A stretch of DNA of 43,351 nucleotides from Alphaproteobacteria bacterium UBA830 (GCA_905181725.1 CAJIYX010000144.1:1-43351), one strand, 5' to 3'. Positions 29,546 to 39,496 are shown, counted from the first letter of the stretch. The notes: generated from the letters alone by a model not told the origin. Translations and numbers: made by a program.

Positions 29546-32128
29546 CTAAAGGGTCCGGGCGATTTCCTCGACATCAAAACATTCGATGACGTCGCCGACC
29601 TTGAGGTCCTGATAGTTCTCAAATGCCATACCGCATTCGAAGCCCTGCGTGACTTCGCGCACTTCATCCTTGAAGCGCTTGAGCGTCGACAGCTTGCCTT
29701 CGTGGATGACGACATCGTCGCGCAGCAGGCGAACGCTGGAGCCGCGCCGAACCACACCCTCGGTGACGTCGCAACCCGCGACCCGGCCAACCTTGGTGAT
29801 GTTGAACACCTCCTTGATCGCCGCGTTGCCAAGGAATGTTTCGCGAATCTGCGGTGCCAACATGCCACTGAGCATCGATTTTAGATCGTCCACCAGGTCG
29901 TAGATAATCGCGTAATAACGAATATCGGCGCCTTCGCTTGCAGCAAGTTGGCGCGCCTGTGTGTTGGCACGGACATTGAAGCCGACCAGCATCGCGTCGG
30001 ATGCCTGGGCAAGCGTCACGTCGGATTCGTTTATCGCGCCGACACCGGAATGCAGCACACGGACAGAGACTTCGTCTGTGCCGAGATTATGTGCACTCTG
30101 GATGATCGCCTCGACGGAACCCTGTACGTCGCCTTTGATGACAACCGGGATCTCTTTGACCTCGCCGGCCTGAATGCGATCGAATATCTGATCCAGCGTG
30201 CCGCGGGCACCGGCCTGAACCTTGGCGTCGCGATTGCGGCGCTGACGGAATTCCGTAATTTCGCGCGCCCGCGCCTCGCTCTCAACAACCCCTAATTCGT
30301 CACCGGCATTCGGGGTGCCGTTCAGGCCGAGAATTTCGACGGGCATGGATGGCGATGCCACATCGACGCGCGCGCCCGTGTCATCGAGGAGCGCCCGTAC
30401 CTTGCCCCATTCGGCGCCGGCAACCACGATATCGCCGACATTCAGCGTGCCGCGCTGCACCAGCACAGTAGCAACGGACCCGCGCCCGGTTTCGATCTTC
30501 GCTTCGATAACCACACCTTCGGCGTCCCGGTCGGGGTTCGCCTGGATCTCGAGAATTTCAGACTGCAGGATGATCGCTTCTTCAAGCTTGTCGAGATTGG
30601 TTTTCTTGAGCGCCGATACCTCTACCGAAAGGATGTCGCCGCCGAGATTTTCGACGACCAGTTCATGCGACAGCAATTCGTTGCGCACACGATCCGCATT
30701 GGCGTCGGGCCGGTCCATCTTGTTGATCGCGACAATGATCGGCACACCGGCCGCCTTGGCATGATCAATTGCTTCGACCGTCTGCGGCATGATGCCGTCA
30801 TCGGCGGCAACCACCAGCACCACGATATCCGTCGCGCTGGCGCCGCGCGATCGCATTGCCGTGAAAGCCTCATGGCCGGGAGTGTCGAGGAACGTAATCT
30901 TGTCGCCGCTCGCCATCCGGACCTGATAGGCGCCGATATGCTGCGTGATGCCACCGGCTTCACCTGCAACGACATCTGTCGACCGCAGTGCATCCAGCAG
31001 CGAGGTCTTGCCGTGATCGACATGACCCATGATGGTGACGACAGGGGGGCGCGACTGAAGATTCGCATCGTCCTCGTCGGCATTGCCTTTCAGGCCGATC
31101 TCGACATCGGCTTCGGAGACACGCTTGGGCGTGTGGCCAAATTCGGTCACGACCAGCTCCGCGGTCTCGGCATCAATCGTTTCCGTGATCGTCGCCATGA
31201 TCCCGATATTCATCAACGCCTTGATAATGTCGACGGCGCGCTCGGTCATACGATTCGCGAGTTCCTGCACCGTGATAGTGTCTGGAATAATTACTTCTCG
31301 GAACACTTTTTTTGATTCCTTTGGCCCGGATGCGGCACGTTTTTCGCGTTCCCGCTGGCGACGTACGGAGGCCAGGCTGCGCTGACGTTCTTCGTCGTTC
31401 AGCGCCTGCGATATGGTCAGCTTTCCGCCACGGCGGCGTGAATCGCCACGCCGGGCCGCAGGTTTGCGGGGGTCCGTTTTGCCGTCGCGGCTGGCCTCTT
31501 CCTCTACGACGGGCGCACGGAGTTCGGTCTTCGCCTTGGCTTTCGGCTTCGCGGTATCGCCGGCGGCAGGGTCGGGGGTCTCCAGGCGGGCGGCCTGCTC
31601 AGCGGCACGGCGCGCGGCCTCGTCGTCGAGGCGATGACGCTCTTCCTCTTCGGTACGGCGGCGTTCTTCCTCTTCCTTGCGGCGTTGCTCTTCCTGCTCG
31701 CGCTGGCGGGATTCCTCATCCTTGCGGCGAGATTCCATTGCCTCGCGCTCCGCACGGCTCTCGGCTACTTCCGTTTCACTCTGGCGTGCGCCTTCGAGAG
31801 CACGGGTCCGGGCGGCGCGTTCCTGATCGGTCAGTGTCCGGGCGGGCGCCTCGGCCTTCTTTACGAGCGCCTGTTCGACGGGTGCTTCAGCGACGGGCGC
31901 GGCTTCTTTAACCGGCGCCTGTTCGCGGATCTCTGTCATGGCGCCGTCATCGGCCTGCTTAAATGTCCGCTTGCGGCGCACCTCGACAGCGACAGCCTTT
32001 GTGCGGCCATGGGAAAAGCTTTGGCGAACCTGGCCGGCATCGACAGTCTTGTTCAGCTCGAGCTTACCCGGCCGCGAGAGCGACAACTTTTTCTTCTTGC
32101 CGTCCGTCTTTTCGTTCTGGTCTGTCAT
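29546..32128 (-). CDS. infB: Translation initiation factor IF-2
   Basis: 860 residues, GTPase that places initiator tRNA on the 30S subunit and promotes subunit joining. The N-terminus ([17 protein letters not shown]) is of the alphaproteobacterial type, followed by a long Glu/Arg/Lys coiled-coil region at about residues 100-175. The G domain has GHVDHGKT (368-375), DTPGHEAF and NKMD. The C-terminal domains are complete, ending [11 protein letters not shown]. It follows the ylxR-L7Ae gene by 6 bp. Confidence 0.98.
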   Translation of the reverse strand: MTDQNEKTDGKKKKLSLSRPGKLELNKTVDAGQVRQSFSHGRTKAVAVEVRRKRTFKQADDGAMTEIREQAPVKEAAPVAEAPVEQALVKKAEAPARTLTDQERAARTRALEGARQSETEVAESRAEREAMESRRKDEESRQREQEEQRRKEEEERRRTEEEERHRLDDEAARRAAEQAARLETPDPAAGDTAKPKAKAKTELRAPVVEEEASRDGKTDPRKPAARRGDSRRRGGKLTISQALNDEERQRSLASVRRQREREKRAASGPKESKKVFREVIIPDTITVQELANRMTERAVDIIKALMNIGIMATITETIDAETAELVVTEFGHTPKRVSEADVEIGLKGNADEDDANLQSRPPVVTIMGHVDHGKTSLLDALRSTDVVAGEAGGITQHIGAYQVRMASGDKITFLDTPGHEAFTAMRSRGASATDIVVLVVAADDGIMPQTVEAIDHAKAAGVPIIVAINKMDRPDANADRVRNELLSHELVVENLGGDILSVEVSALKKTNLDKLEEAIILQSEILEIQANPDRDAEGVVIEAKIETGRGSVATVLVQRGTLNVGDIVVAGAEWGKVRALLDDTGARVDVASPSMPVEILGLNGTPNAGDELGVVESEARAREITEFRQRRNRDAKVQAGARGTLDQIFDRIQAGEVKEIPVVIKGDVQGSVEAIIQSAHNLGTDEVSVRVLHSGVGAINESDVTLAQASDAMLVGFNVRANTQARQLAASEGADIRYYAIIYDLVDDLKSMLSGMLAPQIRETFLGNAAIKEVFNITKVGRVAGCDVTEGVVRRGSSVRLLRDDVVIHEGKLSTLKRFKDEVREVTQGFECGMAFENYQDLKVGDVIECFDVEEIARTL

Positions 32129-32134
32129 CTTCAG

Positions 32135-32755
32135 TCAGCTTTCCTGCAACTCAAGTTGGGTACCGATATCGGAACCCTCGCTTTGTATCCCCGCACACCT
32201 CAGCGCCTCCCTCGACAGACGGTCAGCGAGACCGCCGGCGAAGATCGTCGCATGTACGACTCTGTCACGCCCGAATGGCACCCCGAGCCGATCCGCCGTC
32301 CATAATGACAACGTTTCGACCCCGATCGCCCGCCGGGCCAGTTTTTCGCGCCCGTCATCGGCACCGTCCGACGCTTCGATAAGAAGCGCGACGTCGCCGG
32401 ATTCAAGCGCCGCCCGGACTTTTTCAAACCCAGCCACCGCCACGCCGGATCTCCGCGCCAGCCCGATAAGGTCAAGGCAGCGGCCATTCATCAGCGCGGC
32501 AAGGCGGTCGGGCAGGTCCGCCGGTACCGTCACATTTCGGCCGGCAGCCCTCGAGAACGCATTCTCGGCGCAAGCCCGCCTTATTATATCGCCGCGCGCG
32601 GTCAACCACAATCCGCGCCCGGGCAGCTTCTCTTCCAGGTCCGGCACCACCATCCCGTCAGGCGAGACGGCAAAACGCACGAGCATCTCTCGCGACGACG
32701 TTTCGCGCGTATAGATGCAGCGCCGTTCCGGCATCTGCTTTTCAGAGCGGGCCAT
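32135..32755 (-). CDS. YlxR (DUF448)-L7Ae fusion RNA-binding protein
   Basis: 206 residues. Residues 1-90 form the YlxR fold, recognised by MPERRCIYTRETSSREMLVRFAV and PGRGLWLTARGDIIRRA. Residues from about 115 form an L7Ae/ribosomal L30e-like domain (MNGRCLDLIGLARRSGVAVAGFEKVRAAL, DVALLIEASDG). In many bacteria these are two genes, ylxR and ylxQ, between nusA and infB; in Alphaproteobacteria one fused protein is usual. ATG 32755 is used because the open frame above it overlaps nusA. It lies 10 bp after nusA. An RNA-binding role tied to RNase P or transcription has been proposed for YlxR, but its function here is not certain. Confidence 0.92.
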   Translation of the reverse strand: MARSEKQMPERRCIYTRETSSREMLVRFAVSPDGMVVPDLEEKLPGRGLWLTARGDIIRRACAENAFSRAAGRNVTVPADLPDRLAALMNGRCLDLIGLARRSGVAVAGFEKVRAALESGDVALLIEASDGADDGREKLARRAIGVETLSLWTADRLGVPFGRDRVVHATIFAGGLADRLSREALRCAGIQSEGSDIGTQLELQES

Positions 32756-32765
32756 GCCGGTGCGC

Positions 32766-34397
32766 TCAGCCCTCCTCGGCGGGAGCTGTTTCTTCGGCCC
32801 CTGCGGCGGCTTCGTCGGCTGCCTCTTCCGCTGCACCAGGCTCTTCTTCATCGTCGAACCAGTGCGCGCGGGCCGCCATGATAATCGCGTTGGCCTGATC
32901 TTCGTCCAGACCATATTCGGCGAGGATACCACGGCCTTCGCCTTCGCGGTTGCCGGGATCGTTCAGCTCGTCGGTTGCCAGGTCGCCCAGATCGTCGAGC
33001 GTTTTCACACCCGCTTCACCAAGTGTGACGACCATCGCCGGCGACAGACCGGCAAGCGCCGCCAGATCATCGTCAACGCCCAGTTCACGGCGCAATCCGG
33101 CCAGGCGCTCTTCTTCCTCGGACAGGAAGTTATTGGCCCGGTTCCTCAGTTCTTCGGCAATGTCTTCGTCGAAGCCTTCGATCGACAGCAGATCTTCAAT
33201 CGGCACGAAAGCGACTTCTTCAACGCTGGAAAAGCCCTCTGTCACCAGCAAATGCGCCAGCACGTCGTCAACGTCGAGACCATCGATGAACATCTGCGAC
33301 CGCGACCGGAATTCTTCCTGACGGCGCTCTGATTCTTCTTCCTCGGTGAGGATCATGATGTCCCACTGGGTCAGCTGCGAAGCAAGCCGGACGTTCTGTC
33401 CGCGGCGGCCGATTGCCAGGCTGAGCTGTTCGTCAGGGACAACGACCTCGATCTTCTGCTGCTCTTCGTCGAGCACGACCTTCGTCACTTCGGCAGGGGC
33501 CAGCCCGTTGACGATGAACGTCGCCGGATCGGGAGACCACTGGATGATGTCGATCTTTTCACCCTGCAATTCGCCGACAACCGCCTGGACACGGCTACCG
33601 CGCATGCCGACACAAGCGCCGACCGGGTCGATGCTGGAATCGTTCGACAGCACGGCGATCTTTGCCCGGCTGCCGGGATCGCGGGCGACGGACTTGATTT
33701 CGATAATGCCGTCATAGATTTCCGGCACTTCCTGCGCGAACAGTTTCGCCATGAATTGCGGATGGCTGCGTGACAGGAAAATCTGCGGACCGCGCACTTC
33801 TTCGCGCACGTCATAGATATAGGCGCGCACGCGATCGCCGGGGCGCAGCGATTCCCGCGGAATCGATTCATCCCGCCGAATGACGCCTTCGGCGCGCCCG
33901 AGATCGACCGTGATATTGCCGAATTCGGTCCGCTTGACGATACCGTTGACGATTTCGGTGACGCGGTCCTTGTATTCCTCGTACTGGCGCTTGCGCTCGG
34001 CTTCGCGCACTTTTTGCACGATGACCTGTTTCGCGGTCTGCGCAGCGATGCGCCCGAAATCTATGGGCGGCAGCGGATCAATGATAAAATCGCCGGCAAC
34101 GGCGCCTTCCTGCATGGCCTGTGCCTCTTTCGGCGTCACCTGCGTGACTTCGTTCTCGATCTCGTCGGTGACTTCAAGATAGCGGGCAAGCTTGATAGCG
34201 CCGCTTTTGCGGTCGATTTCGGCCCGCACATCGTGTTCCAGGCCATATTTAGACCGCGCAGCCTTCTGGATGGCCATTTCCATGGCTTCGAGAACTTCTT
34301 CTGGCTCGATCGATTTTTCCCGCGCAACCGCATCCGCGATCTGCAGCAGCTCCAGCCGGTCATAACCCGCGACCGGAATGTTTTCCATATCAACCAT
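32766..34397 (-). CDS. nusA: Transcription termination/antitermination factor NusA
   Basis: 543 residues, binds RNA polymerase and nascent RNA and tunes pausing, termination and antitermination. Domains in order: N-terminal RNAP-binding (1-130, LQIADAVAREKSIEPEEVLEAME), S1 (from PGDRVRAYIYDVREEVRGPQIFLSRS), two KH domains (GACVGMRGSRVQAVVGELQGEKIDI; LSLAIGRRGQNVRLASQLTQWDI), then two helix-hairpin-helix acidic repeats and a very acidic Ala-Glu tail. ATG 34397 has GGAAGAA upstream. It follows rimP by 19 bp. Confidence 0.98.
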   Translation of the reverse strand: MVDMENIPVAGYDRLELLQIADAVAREKSIEPEEVLEAMEMAIQKAARSKYGLEHDVRAEIDRKSGAIKLARYLEVTDEIENEVTQVTPKEAQAMQEGAVAGDFIIDPLPPIDFGRIAAQTAKQVIVQKVREAERKRQYEEYKDRVTEIVNGIVKRTEFGNITVDLGRAEGVIRRDESIPRESLRPGDRVRAYIYDVREEVRGPQIFLSRSHPQFMAKLFAQEVPEIYDGIIEIKSVARDPGSRAKIAVLSNDSSIDPVGACVGMRGSRVQAVVGELQGEKIDIIQWSPDPATFIVNGLAPAEVTKVVLDEEQQKIEVVVPDEQLSLAIGRRGQNVRLASQLTQWDIMILTEEEESERRQEEFRSRSQMFIDGLDVDDVLAHLLVTEGFSSVEEVAFVPIEDLLSIEGFDEDIAEELRNRANNFLSEEEERLAGLRRELGVDDDLAALAGLSPAMVVTLGEAGVKTLDDLGDLATDELNDPGNREGEGRGILAEYGLDEDQANAIIMAARAHWFDDEEEPGAAEEAADEAAAGAEETAPAEEG

Positions 34398-34416
34398 TTT
34401 AGTTCTTCCGTTAGCG

Positions 34417-34926
34417 TTAAACGTTTTCTTTGTTCTGTTTGTGCGCCTTTTGGCTGGCGGCGATCAGCTCGTCGGTCAGCACCAGTTTGGCGCGCAGGAT
34501 ATCCCCGAAAGGAATTTCATAGGTTTCGCCATCGACCTCGATCAGGACCGTTTCGCCATCGGCGCCCTGTAACTTGCCGCGAAAACGCTTCCGGTCGACG
34601 ATCGCGACCCGTGTATCTATCCGCGTATCGAAACCCGAAAAACGGGTAAAATCTTCCAGCCGGACAAGCGGGCGATCCATACCGGGAGAGCTGACTTCCA
34701 ACGTATACGCGTCCACAATAGGGTCTTCTACGTCCAAAACAGTCGAGATGTTGCGGCTGATGCTGGCGCAATCCTCGACGTTCATTTCAGCGCGATCCAG
34801 ACGTTCCGCCATGATCTGCAGACACATATCGGACGTGCCGCCGCTGATCTGCACGCGCACGAGATCGTATCCCATCGATTCAAGGGACGGTTCTATCAAC
34901 CGCGCGACATGTGAAGCCTGATCCAT
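34417..34926 (-). CDS. rimP: Ribosome maturation factor RimP
   Basis: 169 residues, acts in 30S assembly. Family features: LIEPSLESMGYDLVRVQI, EDCASISRNISTVLDVEDPI and YTLEVSSPGMDRPL, with an Sm-like C-terminal domain (FRGKLQGADGETVLIEVD, YEIPFGDILRAKLV). I start at ATG 34926 (MDQASHV) because upstream only a TTG (34959) is open and that part is not conserved. First gene of the nusA operon; a terminator-like leader precedes it. Confidence 0.95.
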   Translation of the reverse strand: MDQASHVARLIEPSLESMGYDLVRVQISGGTSDMCLQIMAERLDRAEMNVEDCASISRNISTVLDVEDPIVDAYTLEVSSPGMDRPLVRLEDFTRFSGFDTRIDTRVAIVDRKRFRGKLQGADGETVLIEVDGETYEIPFGDILRAKLVLTDELIAASQKAHKQNKENV

Positions 34927-35016
34927 CGTCAGTAGGTTTCGCCCAAATGTGTTTCGCAAAAGTCCGTTGCGCTCAAGTATTCTGCGCCTAGTTCAGCGCC
35001 TACCCGGTCACCCAAT

Positions 35017-35039
35017 AAAAAAAGCGGGCCGGGCCCACT
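35017..35039 (-). terminator. Terminator in the trmB-rimP interval (rimP leader attenuator)
   Basis: On the minus strand AGTGGGC-CCG-GCCCGCT makes a 7-bp stem (one G-U pair) followed by seven U residues (35017-35023). It lies 94 bp past the trmB stop and 90 bp before the rimP ATG. It may end the metK-trmB transcript, or act as an attenuator in the rimP-nusA leader, because an upstream segment can pair with part of the stem. Confidence 0.75.
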
Positions 35040-35098
35040 CTTCTAAGCTGTTATTCGGTCCCCGGAAGGGCCTGTGGTTAAGTGCGGAGCAACCTAGT

Positions 35099-35105
35099 CC
35101 CGGCC
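35099..35105 (-). promoter_or_regulatory. Candidate anti-terminator segment of the rimP leader
   Basis: On the minus strand GGCCGGG (35099-35105) is complementary to CCCGGCC (35027-35033), which belongs to the terminator stem. Pairing between them would break the terminator. Seven Watson-Crick pairs; candidate only. Confidence 0.4.
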
Positions 35106-35133
35106 AGCACCGATGGCAAGCCTTTATAGCGCC

Positions 35134-35874
35134 TCAGCCAGCCTGCCGATCTTGTCGGATATACGTCAGAAAAGCGCTGCTACGGCCCGCCTTGGCCGCC
35201 TTTTGCTCATAGCGTGTTGCCGGCCAGTCATCGGGGCGGACCCGCCAGGCCTGCGGTGTCCGGGCCTGCCAGGCAAAAGCCGGCTGCTGCTGCATATGCC
35301 ACAATATCCATTCCAGATAGCTTGGGTCATCGGTTGCGATACGAAGCTCTGCACCGTCCCGCAAAGCCTCCGCCAGTCGGTCGATCACCGGCGTGGATAT
35401 AATCCGCCGCTTATTATGCCGCGTCTTGGGCCAGGGATCGGGGAACAGAATAAAGGCACGGTCGATTGATGCGTCGGGCAGGCATTCGACAAGCTGGCGC
35501 GCGTCATCCCGATACAGCCGGACATTGCCGAGATCGTCATCGCGGATATTGCCGAGCAGTTTGACCACGCCGTTGATGAACGGCTCACAGCCGATGATAC
35601 CGGTGCGCGGATTGTTTTTCGCCTGCCACGCAAGATGCTCGCCGCCGCCAAAACCGATTTCAAGCCACACCTGATCCGTCTGCGTGCCGAACAGGTCCCG
35701 GGGCGAAAAAGCGCCGGAATCCGACGGGGAATCCGCAGGCAGATTGATTTCTATCGACGGCAACAGGTTTTCGACCATCGCACGCTGGCCGGTCCGAAGC
35801 TTTCGGCCCTGCCGCCGCCCGTAAAGTATGCGGCGGCGGGCCGGTTGTTCCCGGTCGTTCGGTGTGTCGGTCAG
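35134..35874 (-). CDS. trmB: tRNA (guanine-N7)-methyltransferase, probable CTG start
   Basis: 246 residues as called. SAM-dependent enzyme making m7G46 in the tRNA variable loop. Motifs: LEIGFGGGEHLAWQ, GCEPFINGVVKLL, ILFPDPWPKTRHNKRRI and the later ELRIATDDPSYLEW. The first ATG (35778) would start at MVENLLPSIEI, yet the in-frame sequence upstream of it, LYGRRQGRKLRTGQRA, is the conserved N-terminus of TrmB. The frame is open back to the metK stop at 35887-35889, and within it the only initiation-like codon is CTG 35872-35874, giving MTDTPNDREQ. It starts 12 bp after metK, so translational coupling could allow the weak start. No ribosome binding site is visible. Confidence 0.88.
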   Translation of the reverse strand: MTDTPNDREQPARRRILYGRRQGRKLRTGQRAMVENLLPSIEINLPADSPSDSGAFSPRDLFGTQTDQVWLEIGFGGGEHLAWQAKNNPRTGIIGCEPFINGVVKLLGNIRDDDLGNVRLYRDDARQLVECLPDASIDRAFILFPDPWPKTRHNKRRIISTPVIDRLAEALRDGAELRIATDDPSYLEWILWHMQQQPAFAWQARTPQAWRVRPDDWPATRYEQKAAKAGRSSAFLTYIRQDRQAG

Positions 35875-35886
35875 GGGAAACGGTAC

Positions 35887-37059
35887 TTAAGAAGAAGCGG
35901 CCGCTTTGAGAGCGTCGACCAGGTCCGTTTTTTCCCACGAGAAACCACCATCGGCTTCGGGCGCACGTCCGAAGTGGCCATAGGCCGCCGTGCGGGCATA
36001 AATCGGCCGGCTGAGCTGCAGGCCTTCACGGATTCCACGGGGCGACATATCTACTACTTCCTGGATTACGCCGGCCAGTTTGTCCTCGTCAATCGTCGCT
36101 GTTCCGGCGGTGTCGACATAAACCGACAGCGGCTTGGCAACGCCAATCGCGTAAGCAACCTGGATAACACATTTTTCGGCCAGCCCTGCCGCCACAACGT
36201 TTTTCGCAACCCAACGCGCCGCATACGCGGCAGAGCGGTCAACCTTGGACGGGTCCTTGCCGGAAAACGCGCCACCGCCATGGGGTGCAGCACCGCCATA
36301 GGTGTCGACAATGATTTTCCGGCCGGTCAGCCCGCAATCGCCATCGGGGCCGCCAATCACAAAGCGCCCCGTGGGGTTTACGTAGAATTCTTCCTCCGGG
36401 CACATCCAGCCGGCAGGCAGAATACCCTCAACATGCGGGCGCACGATTTCACGGATCTGATCCTGGTCGAGCTCCTCCGCATGCTGGGTGGAGACGACGA
36501 CCGACGTCGCGCCGACAGGTTTGCCGTTTTCGTACTGAAGCGTCACCTGGCTTTTCGAATCCGGTCCAAGACCCGAATTGGCATCGGCATGGCGGGTGGT
36601 CGCCAACGAGCGGAGAATTTCGTGCGAATAATACAACGGCGCCGGCATCAGGGTCGGCGTTTCGGTGCAGGCGTAGCCGAACATAATGCCCTGGTCACCC
36701 GCGCCTTCGTCCTTGTTACCGGCAGAATCGACGCCCTGGGCAATATCGACAGACTGCTGATGAAGATGAACTTCAACCTCGGCGTTCTTCCAGTGGAAGC
36801 CGTCCTGCTCGTAGCCGATATCCTTCACCGCGTCGCGGGCAACGCCTTCGATCATGTCTTTGGTGATCGCTTCCGGGCCGCGCACTTCACCCGCAAGCAC
36901 AATCCGGTTGGTGGTGGTCAGCGTTTCGCAAGCAACACGGGACATCGGATCGGCACCGAGATAGAGATCAACGACGGCATCAGAGATTCTGTCGGAAACC
37001 TTGTCCGGGTGTCCTTCGGAAACGGATTCACTGGTAAAAAGGAAAGTTCCCTGGGGCAC
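35887..37059 (-). CDS. metK: S-adenosylmethionine synthetase
   Basis: 390 residues, makes SAM from ATP and methionine, the methyl donor for trmB and ubiE here. Motifs: [10 protein letters not shown] (11-20), [12 protein letters not shown], and [22 protein letters not shown]. The start is GTG 37059 ([10 protein letters not shown]), with AGGAG (37067-37071) 7 nt upstream; the TTG at 37074 used by a longer frame lies inside the ribosome binding site region. A small hairpin (ACTGGG/CCCAGT, 37087-37102) lies in the leader just above it. Confidence 0.97.
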   Translation of the reverse strand: MPQGTFLFTSESVSEGHPDKVSDRISDAVVDLYLGADPMSRVACETLTTTNRIVLAGEVRGPEAITKDMIEGVARDAVKDIGYEQDGFHWKNAEVEVHLHQQSVDIAQGVDSAGNKDEGAGDQGIMFGYACTETPTLMPAPLYYSHEILRSLATTRHADANSGLGPDSKSQVTLQYENGKPVGATSVVVSTQHAEELDQDQIREIVRPHVEGILPAGWMCPEEEFYVNPTGRFVIGGPDGDCGLTGRKIIVDTYGGAAPHGGGAFSGKDPSKVDRSAAYAARWVAKNVVAAGLAEKCVIQVAYAIGVAKPLSVYVDTAGTATIDEDKLAGVIQEVVDMSPRGIREGLQLSRPIYARTAAYGHFGRAPEADGGFSWEKTDLVDALKAAASS

Positions 37060-37086
37060 GTTTTGTCTCCTCAAAATGATTTATTG

Positions 37087-37102
37087 ACTGGGCCCGCCCA
37101 GT
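37087..37102 (-). promoter_or_regulatory. Small hairpin in the metK leader
   Basis: Perfect 6-bp stem ACTGGG / CCCAGT with a 4-nt loop, 15 nt above the metK ribosome binding site. I compared the region with SAM-II and SAM/SAH riboswitch patterns from memory and saw no match, so no riboswitch is called. Confidence 0.3.
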
Positions 37103-37294
37103 TGGGTTCAGCCCTCGTTAAAATGTTATAGATTCCACAGGCGGCAGGGCGCGGACACGCAACACCGTCTTGTGCAGCGTTGTGACAATAACCGCGCCTG
37201 AGGTCAAGTAGAGTGCGATGTTCCGATCTGCCCATTTCGCCTGGTCACCGCAATCAGACACGTTCGGGCCATGCCCGTCAGCCTGGCTGCCGGC

Positions 37295-37756
37295 CTAGCT
37301 GTCGGCGAAGGATTTACCGAGCTGTTTGGTCAGCTCGAACACACGGCGGCGCACCTTAGGGTCAGTGATCTTGTAATATGAGCGCACTAGTTCGAGCGTC
37401 TCGCGTTTAGCCATCGGGTCGTGATCGTATTCGGCCTGTGCTTCCGCGAGCCCCGTCTTGCCGCGCTTCTTCGATAAGGACGGAGACATGTCCTCGAAAA
37501 AATAATTGATCGGAACATCCAGCACTTCCGAAATATGATGCAGGCGGCTCGCACCGATGCGGTTCGCGCCACGCTCATACTTCTGAACCTGCTGAAAAGT
37601 GAGACCGAGAGCCTCACCCAGTTTTTCCTGGCTCATGCCGAGCATTGTCCGCCGTTGACGGACACGACTGCCGACATGGACATCTACAGCCTCCGGTCCA
37701 CCACGTGTGCGGATAGGCGTAGCGCGCTTTTTCTTTGGTTCTTCAGTATTATCCAT
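37295..37756 (-). CDS. XRE-family HTH transcriptional regulator between lnt and metK
   Basis: 153 residues. A Cro/CI-type helix-turn-helix covers about 30-87 (VRQRRTMLGMSQEKLGEALGLTFQQVQKYERGANRI). The rest (EAQAEYDHDPMAKRETLELVRSYYKI) is helical and may be a dimerisation or effector part. No ligand motif is visible. It is one of the conserved short XRE proteins found in Alphaproteobacteria beside metK; a role in controlling metK or the adjoining translation genes is a guess. It has its own 168-bp AT-rich upstream region, likely with a promoter, though I cannot assign hexamers safely. Confidence 0.85.
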   Translation of the reverse strand: MDNTEEPKKKRATPIRTRGGPEAVDVHVGSRVRQRRTMLGMSQEKLGEALGLTFQQVQKYERGANRIGASRLHHISEVLDVPINYFFEDMSPSLSKKRGKTGLAEAQAEYDHDPMAKRETLELVRSYYKITDPKVRRRVFELTKQLGKSFADS

Positions 37757-37924
37757 GTCTTTGATCGTTTTCTCGCGAATTGCTGTTCGTCAATGTCGAG
37801 TGCTTCAGGAACGATATGACAACTTCTGATGCACTATCGCTGACTAAGTAAGATGCCAGTGTACTATTGCATGCATAAACCGCCACTAAAATTGTTTCGA
37901 AATGTTTCATTTTTTGTCGAGACG

Positions 37925-39496
37925 TTAACGGCGGCGGAAAACCACGGCTGCCAAGAACATCATCAGGACCAAGAAACCCGGGACAATATTGCCAAACTGC
38001 GCAAACAGGGTCCGGCCGCGTGCGGCCACCGGCAATGCCGAATCCACCGTACCGGCCCGCTCGAGGCCCAGGGATTTGACCACCCGCCCATAGGAATCGA
38101 TCACACCCGATATACCGGTATTCGCCGCACGGATAACGGGAAGGCCCTCTTCGACGGCACGAAGCCGGGCCGACGCGAAATGCTGATGCGGGCCAGCGCT
38201 TGTGCCGAACCATGCATCGTTCGTGATATTGAGCAACCATGACGGCCGGTCGGCGGTATCAACGACCCGCCCCGGGAAAATAACCTCGTAGCAGATCAAC
38301 GGACTGAAAGCCGGCAGACCCGGGAGGCGGAGCGTGCGTGGTCCCGGTCCCGGGGAAAAGTCGAGTACCCCGGCGGTGATTTTGTCGAGTGGCAGGATAT
38401 CCCGCAACGGCATGTATTCGCCGAACGGCACCAGGTGGTGCTTGTCATAGACCGCAGCGACTTCTGCCTTCTCATCAACGGCCACAAGGCTGTTCCAGAT
38501 ACGCAAGACACGGCCGTTTTGCCGTTCGAGCCTGACCGAGCCGGTAATCAGTAAGCCTTTGGGCGGTACCGCCCGGCGCATAAGGGCGCGGCGCGCCAAA
38601 TCGGTCGATATCGAGAACGGTGCGGCTGTCTCCGGCCAGATCACATGGGTGATGTGCCCGTCACCACGGTCGCCGCTCATTTGCAGGTGGCGCGCATAGT
38701 TCTGCGCCCGGTTTGCAGGCAGCCACTTGTCGCGCTGGGAGATATTGGGCTGAACGATACGCAGGAAAACGCCCGGCACGGTATCGCGCGCCGCTTCAGC
38801 GAGGCGAAATGTCCCGGCGACCGCAATCAGGGCAATCAGGGCAATACCCGAGACCCCCCAATACCATCTGCGCGGCCCCGGCGCTCCGAACATCGCGGGT
38901 GCTGCCGCCGCAAAAACCGTGATCGCGGAAAGCCCGTACACACCGAGCCAGGCGGCCGTTTGCAGGACCGGCGTTTCGGCAACCCAGACATTGCCGACCG
39001 GATTCCAGGGGAAACCGGTGAGCACAGTTCCCCGCACCCATTCGAAAAGCGCCCAGGATGCTGCAAGCCCGAATATGCGCCCGACACCAGGCGACCAGAG
39101 TTGCCGGGCAAGGGCCGCCACGCCGCCGATAAAGAGGCCGAGGCCCAGCGACAGTCCCAGGACGGCGACCGGAATCAGCCATGCAAACCGTGCCGCATCG
39201 ACCAGCAACGCGTTGGGGACCCAATAAAGACCCGCAGCGAAGTAGCCGGCGCCGAACATCCAGCCGACCCCAAACGCGCTGCGGGGCGAAGAGGCGCCAT
39301 CCAGCAGCCAGACAAAACCGGGAAACGCGATCAGCAATGCCGGCAGAACATGAAGGGGAGGCTGTGCAGCAACAGCAGAAACGCCAAACAGAAAGGCGAA
39401 GAACCAGCGGCGCCGCCCATTAACCGCGGCGAGCCGGCCGGCAAAGGCCGTTATTGCGCCGAACGTCACCGCGACAGACGTCGGGGGCGCAGCCAT
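37925..39496 (-). CDS. lnt: Apolipoprotein N-acyltransferase
   Basis: 523 residues. Integral inner-membrane enzyme that adds the third acyl chain to the N-terminal Cys of lipoproteins. About six N-terminal membrane helices precede a periplasmic nitrilase-fold domain. The catalytic triad is visible: Glu in VIWPETAAPF, Lys in YDKHHLVPFGEYMP, and Cys in LICYEVIFP. A final membrane helix (IVPGFLVLMMFLAAVVF) closes it. ATG 39496 lies 7 bp after the corC stop. Confidence 0.95.
   Translation of the reverse strand: MAAPPTSVAVTFGAITAFAGRLAAVNGRRRWFFAFLFGVSAVAAQPPLHVLPALLIAFPGFVWLLDGASSPRSAFGVGWMFGAGYFAAGLYWVPNALLVDAARFAWLIPVAVLGLSLGLGLFIGGVAALARQLWSPGVGRIFGLAASWALFEWVRGTVLTGFPWNPVGNVWVAETPVLQTAAWLGVYGLSAITVFAAAAPAMFGAPGPRRWYWGVSGIALIALIAVAGTFRLAEAARDTVPGVFLRIVQPNISQRDKWLPANRAQNYARHLQMSGDRGDGHITHVIWPETAAPFSISTDLARRALMRRAVPPKGLLITGSVRLERQNGRVLRIWNSLVAVDEKAEVAAVYDKHHLVPFGEYMPLRDILPLDKITAGVLDFSPGPGPRTLRLPGLPAFSPLICYEVIFPGRVVDTADRPSWLLNITNDAWFGTSAGPHQHFASARLRAVEEGLPVIRAANTGISGVIDSYGRVVKSLGLERAGTVDSALPVAARGRTLFAQFGNIVPGFLVLMMFLAAVVFRRR

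Noticed and set aside
35040-35133. SRP RNA or tRNA in the trmB-rimP gap, suggested by CCC-GGAA-GGG on the plus strand
   Set aside because: The loop fits a GNRA hairpin, but the symmetric SRP internal loop is absent and no cloverleaf can be drawn.
35635-37131. 498-codon plus-strand open frame opposite metK
   Set aside because: It mirrors metK and trmB codons and has no protein features of its own.
37075-37140. SAM-II or SAM/SAH riboswitch before metK
   Set aside because: Only a short hairpin is present and the conserved core sequences I remember are missing.
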